From assembly GCF_030503855.1 (NCBI RefSeq), contig NZ_CP129971.1, forward strand, positions 503,501 to 567,500: a DNA stretch of 64,000 nt, read 5' to 3'. This DNA comes from Marivirga salinae. Its GTDB lineage: Bacteria > Bacteroidota > Bacteroidia > Cytophagales > Cyclobacteriaceae. This document shows positions 34,597 to 42,318 of this stretch, piece after piece. Made by a program: the position numbers and the translations under genes. Every line of letters starts with the position of its first letter. Position 1 is the stretch's first letter. The notes below the pieces were generated by a model. The model ran no database searches. It saw only the letters and a program-made list of their open reading frames with translations, and was not told the DNA's origin.

Positions 34597-35475
34597 ATGA
34601 AACCCCAAAAGTTACTTTTTATCATCAATCCCAAATCGGGACATAATGATAAATCCAATCTGGAAAAACAAATCTCCAGTGTTTGTGATAAAAATAAGAA
34701 GGAATATGCGCTTTTCTATACATGTGGTAAAAATGATAGAGAAAAAATAAAAGAAAAGCAGTCAGAGTATCAAGCAGATACATTAGTAGCTTGCGGAGGT
34801 GATGGCACAGTTAATATGGTGGCTCAAGTTTTATTACATTCTCAAGTTCAATTAGGCATTTTGCCTTTAGGCTCTGCCAATGGCTTGGCTCATGAATTAG
34901 ATGTCAATGTAGGGATAGATGAAAGTCTGGAACTGTTAATGAAAGGTAATATAAGGTCCATGGATGTTATCCAAATTAACAGCGAACTTATCTGCCTCCA
35001 TTTAAGTGATCTGGGTTTTAATGCCCAAATGATTAAAGATTTTGAAGAAAGTGGTGAAAGAGGAATGCTATCCTATGCCAGGTCTTTTTTCGGATCTTTA
35101 ATAAATAAAAAAACTAGGGAATTCAGAATTGAATTTAACGGAACAGAAAAAACAGTAAAAGCTGAAATGATTATTCTGGCCAATGCCTCCAGCTATGGAA
35201 CAGGGGCCGTAATAAATCCCCACAGTAGAATGGATGATGGCTTTTTCGAATTGGTCATTTTCAAGCCAATCCCTGTAAAGGACTTAATTTCCTTGACTTT
35301 GAAATCTTTTCTAGGTGATATTAAAAACTCTCCCTATGTTGAAATTTATAAGGTAGAGGAAGCTACAATTTATTGCAAGGAGCCAGAGCTTTTACAAATT
35401 GATGGTGAATTAATAGGAGATAGAAATGAAGTTAAAGCCGTTATGCTCAAAGACGCGCTTAATGTAATATCATAA
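34597..35475 (+). CDS. Diacylglycerol/lipid kinase (YegS/BmrU type)
   Basis: This 292-residue DAGK-catalytic protein starts FIINPKSGH, with the nucleotide loop CGGDGTVNMVAQ near residues 66-77 and LPLGSANGLAHEL near 93. The DGFFELVIF motif near 210 is the usual second-domain signature. The expected reaction is phosphorylation of diacylglycerol or a related lipid. It is divergent from the App1-like phosphatase; a 44-residue membrane peptide gene follows after 2 bp. ATG start. Confidence 0.92.
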   Translation: MKPQKLLFIINPKSGHNDKSNLEKQISSVCDKNKKEYALFYTCGKNDREKIKEKQSEYQADTLVACGGDGTVNMVAQVLLHSQVQLGILPLGSANGLAHELDVNVGIDESLELLMKGNIRSMDVIQINSELICLHLSDLGFNAQMIKDFEESGERGMLSYARSFFGSLINKKTREFRIEFNGTEKTVKAEMIILANASSYGTGAVINPHSRMDDGFFELVIFKPIPVKDLISLTLKSFLGDIKNSPYVEIYKVEEATIYCKEPELLQIDGELIGDRNEVKAVMLKDALNVIS

Positions 35476-35477
35476 TT

Positions 35478-35612
35478 ATGGATAACGAAAATCTACAAAA
35501 AGAAAAAGTTCCGTTCAGAAAAGGATTTATTGCTATTATAGTATTAGCTATTGCACTCTTTGGTTTGTATAATTCAGCCCTATACTTTCTGAACTTTTTA
35601 GGACTAATTTAA
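35478..35612 (+). CDS. 44-residue single-pass membrane protein
   Basis: A short ORF begins ATG two bases after the lipid kinase stop. It encodes a charged N-terminus (MDNENLQKEKVPFRKG) and one transmembrane helix rich in Ile, Leu, Ala and Val, ending LNFLGLI. Positive residues before the helix predict the N-terminus in the cytoplasm. Its stop overlaps the end of the convergent secreted gene by 4 bp. Its tight coupling to the kinase suggests it recruits or tunes that enzyme at the membrane. Confidence 0.6.
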   Translation: MDNENLQKEKVPFRKGFIAIIVLAIALFGLYNSALYFLNFLGLI

Positions 35613-36160
35613 TAATCCGTCACCATCTTCTCTACTTCATTTAATTTCTTAATGGATGATCTACCTGATGTTGCATAGATAATTTCACCTGCTTTATTTA
35701 CTACATAAAAATATGGCATATCTTTTTCATCCATTTTTAGTAAGTCTTCGTAATCGCCCATTTTTCCGCTATATACAATTACATGAGGATGCAGTTTTTC
35801 ATCAACATCTTTCTGCATTTTCCTTATGGCAGAGCCAGAAGCTCCTCTTTTCAATCCCGTGAACATTGGAATAAATACTACATTAACATCAGGCTTCATT
35901 TCAGGAATTAGTGCGTTTGGATCAGCTTCTCTAATAAATCTCTCCCAAACAGGCTGAAACCATGTTTGCAAATCATCTTCTGCTTTTTTGCTAAAGGCAA
36001 TGCCGATTAAGGTCATCTTATCTTGTGTAGCTGATGGAACCGTAATTTCTTCATCCGTTAAGCTGCTTCCGGTCATCTCCGGAAAAGTATCGCCAACTTG
36101 AGCGTTTGAAACATGAATTATGAGAAATAAACTTGCGAGTGTTAAGGTTAATTTTTTCAT
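35609..36160 (-). CDS. Exported thioredoxin-fold protein lacking CxxC
   Basis: This 183-residue protein has a signal peptide (residues 1-20, SNAQ). The mature part (VGDTFPEMTGSSLTDEEITVP, then TLIGIAFSKKAEDDLQTWFQPVW, then DMPYFYVVNKAGEIIYATSG) follows a peroxiredoxin-like strand order. The active-site cysteines are absent: there is no cysteine in the mature protein. This resembles Atp10-like or redox-dead thioredoxin folds. It may act as a chaperone or scaffold. Convergent with the 44-aa gene. Confidence 0.7.
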   Translation of the reverse strand: MKKLTLTLASLFLIIHVSNAQVGDTFPEMTGSSLTDEEITVPSATQDKMTLIGIAFSKKAEDDLQTWFQPVWERFIREADPNALIPEMKPDVNVVFIPMFTGLKRGASGSAIRKMQKDVDEKLHPHVIVYSGKMGDYEDLLKMDEKDMPYFYVVNKAGEIIYATSGRSSIKKLNEVEKMVTDY

Positions 36161-36197
36161 ACAATTCGAAACGTTGGTTATTTAATTCTGTTTTATT

Positions 36198-36205
36198 CAA
36201 ATCTA
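36198..36205 (-). promoter_or_regulatory. Possible -7 box of the thioredoxin-fold gene
   Basis: The plus strand reads CAAATCTA, that is TAGATTTG on the minus strand, 38 bp upstream of the start. The TTG is missing at the usual place. Confidence 0.35.
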
Positions 36206-36273
36206 CAAAATTCCAATATATACTCCATTTCATTTTTTTGATAATATGGTTTTAGTCTTAAATTGCCGCGATA

Positions 36274-37329
36274 ATGCAAAAACCCGAGAATAAAATTTTC
36301 TTCCCCGCATTGGCTGGTATAAGAATTATTGCCGCATGGATGATTTTTTTACATCATATTGCGGGAGAAGTAAAAACCGTTTGGTTAAGCAGCATTTTTA
36401 AAGAATTCCATGTGGGTATTTTCTTTACTATCAGTGGTTTTTTAACTTACATTCTCTATTTCAAGAAATATAAAGATGGGCAATTTTCATTCAAAAGATT
36501 TATCCAAAAACGACTAGCTAGATTGCTTCCAATATATTGGTTCTTGCTTATAGTTGCAGCCGTTTGGCAATGGGAATCCTTAAAATCATTTATACTTTCC
36601 TTTTTACTACTGCAGAGCTATTTTGAAGAGTTTAAATTTTCATATGTAGGTCAAGCTTGGACTATTCCCGTCCAATTAATGTTTTACGCAAGCGTACCCT
36701 TATTTTTTTCATTAATTAAAAAATCTAAATACTCCTTCGTATTCTGGCCGCTTTCAATTTTACTTTTGGGATTAGTCTTAATGTATTCCTTTTCTACAAT
36801 TTCATTTCATGGTTTTCTAGCTGATCTCGATTTTTTATTGATTTATACCTTTTTCGGAAGGGTTTTTGAATTTACGATTGGAGCGTTAATAGCTCATTTA
36901 TGGCATAACAGAAATAATTCAAAGATCTCAAATTTTAAACCAACACTTATAGGAGCCATAAGCTATTTCATTATTCTAATTATTATCTCAAGCTTCCAAA
37001 ACCCAGAAAATTCATATGGAATATATCACCCCATCGGATTAGTATTAAACCATATTTTTCTCCCTTTTTCAATCGGTCTGTTTTTAATTGGGCTTTGTTC
37101 TGAAAAAACCTATTTCTCTAAATTTTTATCTACTCCAGTTATGATACTGTTGGGCAATTCGGCTTATGCTTTTTACCTTATTCATTTAGGCTATTTTTCA
37201 GAGTTTATCTATTTTCATGTTTCCAGCAATTTGATCATCCGTTTTGTTAGTCTAAATATTCTAGCAGTATTGATATATAAATTCATGGAGCTTCCGGTGC
37301 AAAGGGCACTTTTATCATTTAGAAAATAG
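36274..37329 (+). CDS. Acyltransferase 3 family membrane protein
   Basis: This 351-residue protein has about 10 transmembrane helices. Its N-terminus reads FPALAGIRIIAAWMIFLHHI, with the conserved histidine (HH) in helix 1 and the family arginines RLARLLPIYW in loop 1-2. These AT3 proteins O-acylate sugars, peptidoglycan or lipids on the periplasmic side. No SGNH domain is attached. It starts a rightward run followed by a 59-residue Cys protein, 8 bp downstream. Substrate unknown. Confidence 0.9.
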   Translation: MQKPENKIFFPALAGIRIIAAWMIFLHHIAGEVKTVWLSSIFKEFHVGIFFTISGFLTYILYFKKYKDGQFSFKRFIQKRLARLLPIYWFLLIVAAVWQWESLKSFILSFLLLQSYFEEFKFSYVGQAWTIPVQLMFYASVPLFFSLIKKSKYSFVFWPLSILLLGLVLMYSFSTISFHGFLADLDFLLIYTFFGRVFEFTIGALIAHLWHNRNNSKISNFKPTLIGAISYFIILIIISSFQNPENSYGIYHPIGLVLNHIFLPFSIGLFLIGLCSEKTYFSKFLSTPVMILLGNSAYAFYLIHLGYFSEFIYFHVSSNLIIRFVSLNILAVLIYKFMELPVQRALLSFRK

Positions 37330-37337
37330 TAGCAAAT

Positions 37338-37517
37338 ATGCAAGAACATTTTTTCCATTGTCCGCATTGTTTTCAAGAAATTAGCATGCTAGTAGATTTA
37401 AGCATCTCAAAACAATCCTATATTGAAGATTGTGAAGTTTGCTGTAATCCATTACAAATCAATTTAGAAATTGATGAGGGCGAAGTAATATATTTTGAGG
37501 CTAACCCTGCTCAATGA
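37338..37517 (+). CDS. CPXCG-motif cysteine-rich small protein
   Basis: A 59-residue ORF starts at ATG 8 bp after the acyltransferase stop. It encodes CPHC near residues 8-11 and EDCEVCCNP near 33-41, the four-cysteine pattern of the CPXCG family of small zinc-binding proteins widespread in bacteria. The central YIEDCEVCC stretch matches the family well. Function unknown; probably a zinc ribbon. Confidence 0.75.
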   Translation: MQEHFFHCPHCFQEISMLVDLSISKQSYIEDCEVCCNPLQINLEIDEGEVIYFEANPAQ

Positions 37518-37589
37518 TTTTAATTAATACACTTCAATAGAATATAATTTTTACTAAATTGATATGAAATAACCCTACTCCATAAAATT

Positions 37590-38354
37590 ATGAAAATTGA
37601 TTGTTCGCATCAGCATATATTAGTAACAGGCGGAACCAGAGGAATTGGCGCTGCTATCACCAGAACCTTAGTAGAATGTGGCGCTACTGTTATTGCTCAT
37701 TACAATAGAAATGAAGAGTCTGCCCAAAAGCTTAAAAAAGAATTAGGTTCGAGCATCCATCTCATCAAAGCCGATTTATCAGGCGCTATGGAAGTAGCCC
37801 GATTGTTCAGCGAAACCTTAGAATATTTTGATGGGAGATTAGATGGTATTGTTAATAATGCTGGAATCGCATTATCATCAGATATAAATAAGAATGCTAT
37901 TGAATGGACAGATGATTGGTTGAAAACCATGGATGTGAATGTAAATGCAGTTGGTTTATTATGCAAAAGAAGTGTAGTGCAATTTCAAAAACAGGAAAAT
38001 GGCGGTAGAATTGTAAATATTTCATCAAGAGCTGCTTTCAGAGGAGATACCGCTGATTATTTGGCTTATGCCACATCCAAAGGAGCAGTAGTTTCTTTAA
38101 CCAAATCAATTGCAAGAGCTTTCGGCAAGCAGAATATTAAAGCTTTTACTGTTGCTCCAGGTTTTGTAAGAACTGATATGGCGCAACCATTCATTGACCA
38201 ATATGGAGAAGGATTTGCTTTGGATGATATTGCCCTTACAAAATTAACTGAGCCGGAAGATGTTTCTCCCACTATTGCCATGTTGATATCTGGTTTAATG
38301 GATCACGCCACTGGGACTACTATCGATATTAATGCTGGAAGTTATGTCCACTGA
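37590..38354 (+). CDS. SDR oxidoreductase, FabG-like
   Basis: This 254-residue classical SDR carries TGGTRGIGAAI near residues 14-24, IAHYNRNEES after strand 2 (favouring NADP), NNAG near 89, and YLAYATSK near 154. Its Ala-Gly-rich C-terminus is LMDHATGTTIDINAGSYV. It resembles 3-oxoacyl-ACP reductases, but the bona fide fabG is not identified here. It overlaps the start of tag by 11 bp, so the two are transcribed together. Confidence 0.9.
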   Translation: MKIDCSHQHILVTGGTRGIGAAITRTLVECGATVIAHYNRNEESAQKLKKELGSSIHLIKADLSGAMEVARLFSETLEYFDGRLDGIVNNAGIALSSDINKNAIEWTDDWLKTMDVNVNAVGLLCKRSVVQFQKQENGGRIVNISSRAAFRGDTADYLAYATSKGAVVSLTKSIARAFGKQNIKAFTVAPGFVRTDMAQPFIDQYGEGFALDDIALTKLTEPEDVSPTIAMLISGLMDHATGTTIDINAGSYVH

Positions 38355-38937
38355 TATTTCAAAAGACAAGGAAAGGTGCCCTTGGTGTTTAGGCTTTGAT
38401 CAATATATTCAATATCATGATGAAGAATGGGGAGTGCCTGTTCATGATGATCAAACCCACTTTGAATTTCTAATTCTGGAAGGGGCTCAAGCAGGTTTAA
38501 GTTGGGCAACCGTTTTAAAGAAAAGAGAAAATTACAGAGAACTTTTTGCCAATTTTGATGCAAAAAAAGTAGCTGAATTTGATCAATCCAAAATCGAAGA
38601 ATTACTCCAAAACCCAGGGATAATCAGAAATAAATTAAAAGTAAATGCTACTGTAATCAATGCAAAGAAATTTCTGGAAGTACAGAAAGAGTTTGGAAGC
38701 TTTGATAAATACATCTGGTCATTCGTCAACCATAACCCCATCATCAATCAATTAAAATCAATGAAAGATGCACCTGTCACTTCACGTGAATCGGATGCAT
38801 TGAGCAAAGATTTAAAGAAAAGAGGTTTTAAGTTTGTAGGCAGCACTATCATTTATGCACATATGCAAGCCTGTGGCTTAGTGAATGATCATCTTACTTC
38901 TTGTTTCAGATATAAACAAGTCATAGATAGCAAGTAA
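38344..38937 (+). CDS. tag: DNA-3-methyladenine glycosylase I
   Basis: Tag excises 3-methyladenine from alkylated DNA. The 197-residue product starts at the ATG at 38344 (an upstream ATG at 38332 would add four residues). It shows CPWCLGFDQYIQYHDEEWGVPVHDD, with the zinc ligand cysteine and histidine near the N-terminus; the aromatic lesion pocket; and the C-terminal zinc ligands in AHMQACGLVNDHLTSCF. Length is normal. The start overlaps the SDR stop. It adds to the repair genes nth, radA and mfd in the window. Confidence 0.95.
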   Translation: MSTDISKDKERCPWCLGFDQYIQYHDEEWGVPVHDDQTHFEFLILEGAQAGLSWATVLKKRENYRELFANFDAKKVAEFDQSKIEELLQNPGIIRNKLKVNATVINAKKFLEVQKEFGSFDKYIWSFVNHNPIINQLKSMKDAPVTSRESDALSKDLKKRGFKFVGSTIIYAHMQACGLVNDHLTSCFRYKQVIDSK

Positions 38938-39148
38938 TAAAACCTATCGGCTTACTTGTAGTTGTTTCTATAAACTTTGACTTTTCTTGCTTTCCTCACG
39001 GGAAATAATAAGATTAAATATCTGTGATAAGTTCATTAATAGCTAACTCCCCAACTTTCGCCTTAAGCGAAAAAGCGGGCTGGAGGGTAAAATGGCGGGC
39101 CAGCGTTGACATTTGTGGGAAGAAGCATCATTTTACCTAGATTTTTTG

Positions 39149-39177
39149 CATACTTTTTCATCAATGGAAAAAGTATG
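39149..39177. repeat. Perfect inverted repeat
   Basis: The arms CATACTTTTTC and GAAAAAGTATG with a 7-base loop form an 11-bp stem. No T tract follows, so it is probably not a terminator. Confidence 0.6.
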
Positions 39178-39325
39178 AATGATAAAGAGAGTATTGAACT
39201 GCAAAAATTGGTAATTTAATGTTTACTGCTTTCCTCAGGGACAGACACTGTATCACAAGAAAAAAAGCCTTTAAAGAACAGGACTCAATGTTCTAAGTTG
39301 GCTGAGGAAAACTTAGAATCCATGT

Positions 39326-39340
39326 TTGGTGTCACACCAA
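39326..39340. repeat. 15-bp perfect palindrome
   Basis: TTGGTGTCACACCAA is fully symmetrical about a central base. It has the size of a dimer-bound operator; no promoter or regulator adjoins it. Confidence 0.5.
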
Positions 39341-39477
39341 CCATTTAAACCTCTGTTGAAAACCCTGTCAGATTTCTTACACTAGTTTCTGTTAAACGAT
39401 CACTTTTCTTCTGCAAAAGAAGCTGTTATAAATCTGATATCCCCTACCTTTACGGTTTAAAGTAAAAGCCATTAAAT

Positions 39478-41292
39478 ATGACCATAGCTGATAAATCTGA
39501 ATTCTACAGCAACAAAATAAATCTTTTCAAAAGCGAAGTTGAAAAATACCGAAAGCTTACCAATCGATTCGGGACTTTTCGTGTATTATATTTTTTAGCC
39601 ACAATTGTTTTGTCTGTTTATTTCATCAATGAAAGAGATGGGTTCGCTACCTCATTAGTGCTTATTCCCTTTCCTTTAATATTTGGATGGTTGGTCAATC
39701 GTCATAAATCGAAAAAAAGATTACTGGAGCTTAGTCGAAATAGAATCTTAATTCTAAATGAGGAAATTGACCGATTAAACTTAAAATTAGATAAACTTCC
39801 GAGTGGTGATCGATTTAATGAAAGTTTACATGAATACGCTCCTGACATGGATATATTTGGAAGACATTCCGTTTTTTCATTAGTCAATAGAAGTGCTTTA
39901 ACTTTTGGTCAGGAAAGCTTAGCGACTTGGCTTAAAAATCCAGCCACCAAAGAAGAAATCTTAACAAGGCAAGAAGCAGTAGAAGAAATCAAAAATGAAT
40001 TTGAATGGCGATTAGAATGGTGGGCAGAAAGTCGCTTAAAAGAAGGAAAGGGTGAAGATGAGGACTTAAAAGGTCTTTTTAGTTTTTTCTCTAAGTCTGA
40101 AGAGGAGAAAATTAAGCCGATATTCAAATTCATTCCATATATAGCGCTTTTTCAATTATCGCTCTTTTTCATTTTATCACTCACTGGGTTTTTACCTTGG
40201 TCATTTGTGGGTTTAGGCTTTCTAATCAATATATTGCTATTGATCCCCATTCAGAAAACCATTATGCGCCTTCAGGCTGAAACGGAGCAGATTGCAGTCC
40301 ATCTAGAACAGCATAAAAATCTTTTTAAAATGGCTGAGGAAAAGAAAGTGGAAGCTTCTTTATTTAAAAATTTACAAAGTCACTTTCAAAACCCTAAAGC
40401 CTCGCAAAAAATCAATAAGCTTTCCAAAATTCTCAATTGGATGCATTCTCGTGCCGGAATGATGTATTGGATAATTAATCCATTTTTGCAGATTGATTAT
40501 TGGGTTTTGAATAATGTAATACACTGGAAAAACCAATATGGCAAATCTATTCAAGGCTGGTTTAATGCGATTGGTGATTGGGAAGCCATTATGAGCATGG
40601 CAGATTTTGCTTTTGCACATGACAACTATAAAAATGCTGAAATATTAGACACAAAATGTGATTTAAGAGCAAAAGATTTGGGACATCCTTTATTGGCTCA
40701 TAATGAAAGAGTATGCAATGATTTTGAAATGATGGGCCCAGGTGCGGTAACTTTAATTACGGGTGCTAATATGAGTGGGAAAAGTACTTTTGAGCGCTCA
40801 TTAGGTGTCAATATGGTATTGGCACAAATGGGTGCAGTCTGCTGTGTTGAAAGCTTCGAATTAAGTCCGCTACAATTATTTACCAGCATGCGAACGCAGG
40901 ATAATTTAGAAGAAAACACTTCTTCTTTCTATGCTGAGTTAAAAAGATTAAAGCAATTGGTCGATATGACAAAAGTGCCACAAGAACGCCCGATTTTCTA
41001 CTTACTAGATGAGATTCTAAAAGGCACCAATTCAGAGGATAGAAACATAGGAGCTGAAAGTTTGATTAGGCAACTGATGAAAACCAACAGCATGGGCTTA
41101 ATTTCTACCCACGATTTATCCTTAGCAAAACTGGAAGATGAATTAGATAATTTCCAAAACTACAGCTTCAACAGTGATGTAAGCGGAGAGGAAATATTAT
41201 TTGATTACAAATTGCATAATGCTCCTTGCCATACTTTTAATGCGGTGCCGTTGATGAGGAAAATGGGGATTGAGATAATTCCAGCTCCCTAA
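39478..41292 (+). CDS. Membrane-anchored MutS-like ATPase
   Basis: This 604-residue protein has the MutS C-terminal ATPase: Walker A GANMSGKST (about 429-437), QDNLEENTSSFYAELKR, and Walker B LLDEILKGTNSEDR. The mismatch-binding domain I is missing. Instead, residues 20-70 hold a hydrophobic region, and a second one lies at about 210-270 (ALFQLSLFFILSLTGFL and FLINILLLIPI), which suggests membrane insertion. Helical lever-like segments precede the ATPase. Such proteins are annotated in Bacteroidota as MutS-related without a known role. A GC-rich palindrome follows the stop codon. Confidence 0.88.
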   Translation: MTIADKSEFYSNKINLFKSEVEKYRKLTNRFGTFRVLYFLATIVLSVYFINERDGFATSLVLIPFPLIFGWLVNRHKSKKRLLELSRNRILILNEEIDRLNLKLDKLPSGDRFNESLHEYAPDMDIFGRHSVFSLVNRSALTFGQESLATWLKNPATKEEILTRQEAVEEIKNEFEWRLEWWAESRLKEGKGEDEDLKGLFSFFSKSEEEKIKPIFKFIPYIALFQLSLFFILSLTGFLPWSFVGLGFLINILLLIPIQKTIMRLQAETEQIAVHLEQHKNLFKMAEEKKVEASLFKNLQSHFQNPKASQKINKLSKILNWMHSRAGMMYWIINPFLQIDYWVLNNVIHWKNQYGKSIQGWFNAIGDWEAIMSMADFAFAHDNYKNAEILDTKCDLRAKDLGHPLLAHNERVCNDFEMMGPGAVTLITGANMSGKSTFERSLGVNMVLAQMGAVCCVESFELSPLQLFTSMRTQDNLEENTSSFYAELKRLKQLVDMTKVPQERPIFYLLDEILKGTNSEDRNIGAESLIRQLMKTNSMGLISTHDLSLAKLEDELDNFQNYSFNSDVSGEEILFDYKLHNAPCHTFNAVPLMRKMGIEIIPAP

Positions 41293-41308
41293 CCCGCCAG
41301 CTGGCGGG
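41293..41308. terminator. GC-rich palindrome after the mutS-like gene
   Basis: CCCGCCAGCTGGCGGG is a perfect 16-bp palindrome starting at the base after the stop codon. It can form a 6-bp GC stem with a 4-base loop and is followed by GAATTTTTC, a terminator-like layout. Related GC-rich palindromes occur elsewhere in the window (51955). Confidence 0.6.
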
Positions 41309-41358
41309 GAATTTTTCTCACAGATTTATCTTAGTAGAAAATGATAAATACTTCCGCA

Positions 41359-41400
41359 TGCCTCTGGCTGGTGGAAATTACTTGCTCCTCTGGAGCAATT
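41359..41400 (+). repeat. Direct repeat left of the toxin-antitoxin pair
   Basis: This stretch, containing AATTACTTGCTCCT, recurs at 42182-42223 with about 30 of 38 positions matching. The two copies bracket the MntA-HepT pair. Confidence 0.6.
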
Positions 41401-41524
41401 TCTAATGTGCAGAATTGGTGAAAATTCAAAAACCATTACAAACAAAATTCTTCAAAGACCTTAGGCTGTGTAAATCAGCAAGCTAGGACTAACATCATAA
41501 TTAAAATTTTATTAAATTTATGAT

Positions 41525-41806
41525 ATGATTAATGTCAAGCAAAAAGAATTTATTCTCCAAACCCTAGCGGAATATAACCCAAAATCAGTAGGTGTCTTTG
41601 GTTCTTATGCTCGCGGAGAGAATACCTCCACTAGTGATCTAGATATTTTGGTTGATTTTGAAAACTCTCCTGATTTATTAGAGATAATAGGAATAGAGCA
41701 AAAACTGACTGAAAAACTTGGTATTAAAGTTGATTTAATTACGACTCGCTCTTTGCATCCAAGCCTAAAAGATTATGTTGAAAAAGATTTAATAGCCTTG
41801 GCTTAA
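41525..41806 (+). CDS. mntA: MNT nucleotidyltransferase antitoxin
   Basis: This 93-residue minimal nucleotidyltransferase has GSYARG at residues 26-31 and the metal-binding SDLDILVDF, aspartates 38 and 40. In the HepT-MntA systems that have been studied the antitoxin inactivates its toxin by attaching AMP groups to a tyrosine. Its stop overlaps the toxin ATG by one base (TAATG), so the pair is translationally coupled. GSX10DXD spacing and length are normal for the group. Confidence 0.88.
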   Translation: MINVKQKEFILQTLAEYNPKSVGVFGSYARGENTSTSDLDILVDFENSPDLLEIIGIEQKLTEKLGIKVDLITTRSLHPSLKDYVEKDLIALA

Positions 41807-42159
41807 TGAAGAAAAACCCTCTCATTTATTTAAATCATATAAAAGATTGTATTTTAAAAATTCAAGAATATACATCTAGTATTAATGAAAGAGATTTTCT
41901 AAATAATTCTCTTATTCAAGATGGCGTAATAAGAAATCTTGAGATAATTGGAGAAGCCACAAAGCAACTTGACCCTGAGTTTAGATTAAAATATCCGAAT
42001 ATCGAATGGAAGAAGATTGCGGGAATGCGAGACAAATTGATACACGATTACATTGGTGTGGATTTATGGGCAGTTTGGGCTGTAGTTGAAAAAGTAATTC
42101 CTGAATTTAAAGAAGAATTAACTATTATTATTAGTAGGGAAAAGAACAAAAACCAATAA
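41806..42159 (+). CDS. hepT: HEPN-domain RNase toxin
   Basis: This 117-residue helical protein has the HEPN active site RX4HXY as R75-DKLI-H80-D-Y82. Tyr82 is the site that MntA would modify. HepT proteins cleave RNA and stop growth until modified. The gene is the partner of the upstream MNT gene. It is complete and has no mutations in the motif, so the pair may be active. The region is bracketed by direct repeats, hinting at movement as a unit. Confidence 0.9.
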   Translation: MKKNPLIYLNHIKDCILKIQEYTSSINERDFLNNSLIQDGVIRNLEIIGEATKQLDPEFRLKYPNIEWKKIAGMRDKLIHDYIGVDLWAVWAVVEKVIPEFKEELTIIISREKNKNQ

Positions 42160-42181
42160 TCTCAATTCATATTCTTTCTCC

Positions 42182-42223
42182 TGCCTCCGACTGTTAGGAA
42201 TTACTTGCTCCTTCTGAGCTTTA
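42182..42223 (+). repeat. Direct repeat right of the toxin-antitoxin pair
   Basis: Second copy of the 41359-41400 repeat, sharing AATTACTTGCTCCT and the TGCCTC start, 823 bp downstream of the first and 23 bp after the hepT stop. Confidence 0.6.
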
Positions 42224-42318
42224 ACTCATGTAAGGCATTGAATAAAGTGACACTAGATTAAATTAAAAATCAAAAGTTTTTCTGTGCGTTTTCCCCCTTT
42301 GAGGGCTAAGAGACTAAG

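Larger units (their letters stand above)
38938..39477. other. Repeat-rich intergenic region before the mutS-like gene
   Basis: This 540-bp spacer has no credible ORF. It contains an 11-bp perfect inverted repeat with CATACTTTTTC and GAAAAAGTATG (39149-39177), a perfect 15-bp palindrome TTGGTGTCACACCAA (39326-39340), and two copies of TGCTTTCCTCA (38989-38998 and 39228-39237). The GC-rich stretch 39050-39110 differs from the AT-rich flanks and may be the remnant of a mobile element. A near-consensus TACCTTTA box lies 26 bp before the next gene. Confidence 0.5.

Noticed and set aside
41525..42159. Reading the MNT-HEPN pair as part of a phage-defence island
   Set aside because: No restriction, CBASS, CRISPR or other defence genes are adjacent; only a simple toxin-antitoxin pair is supported.
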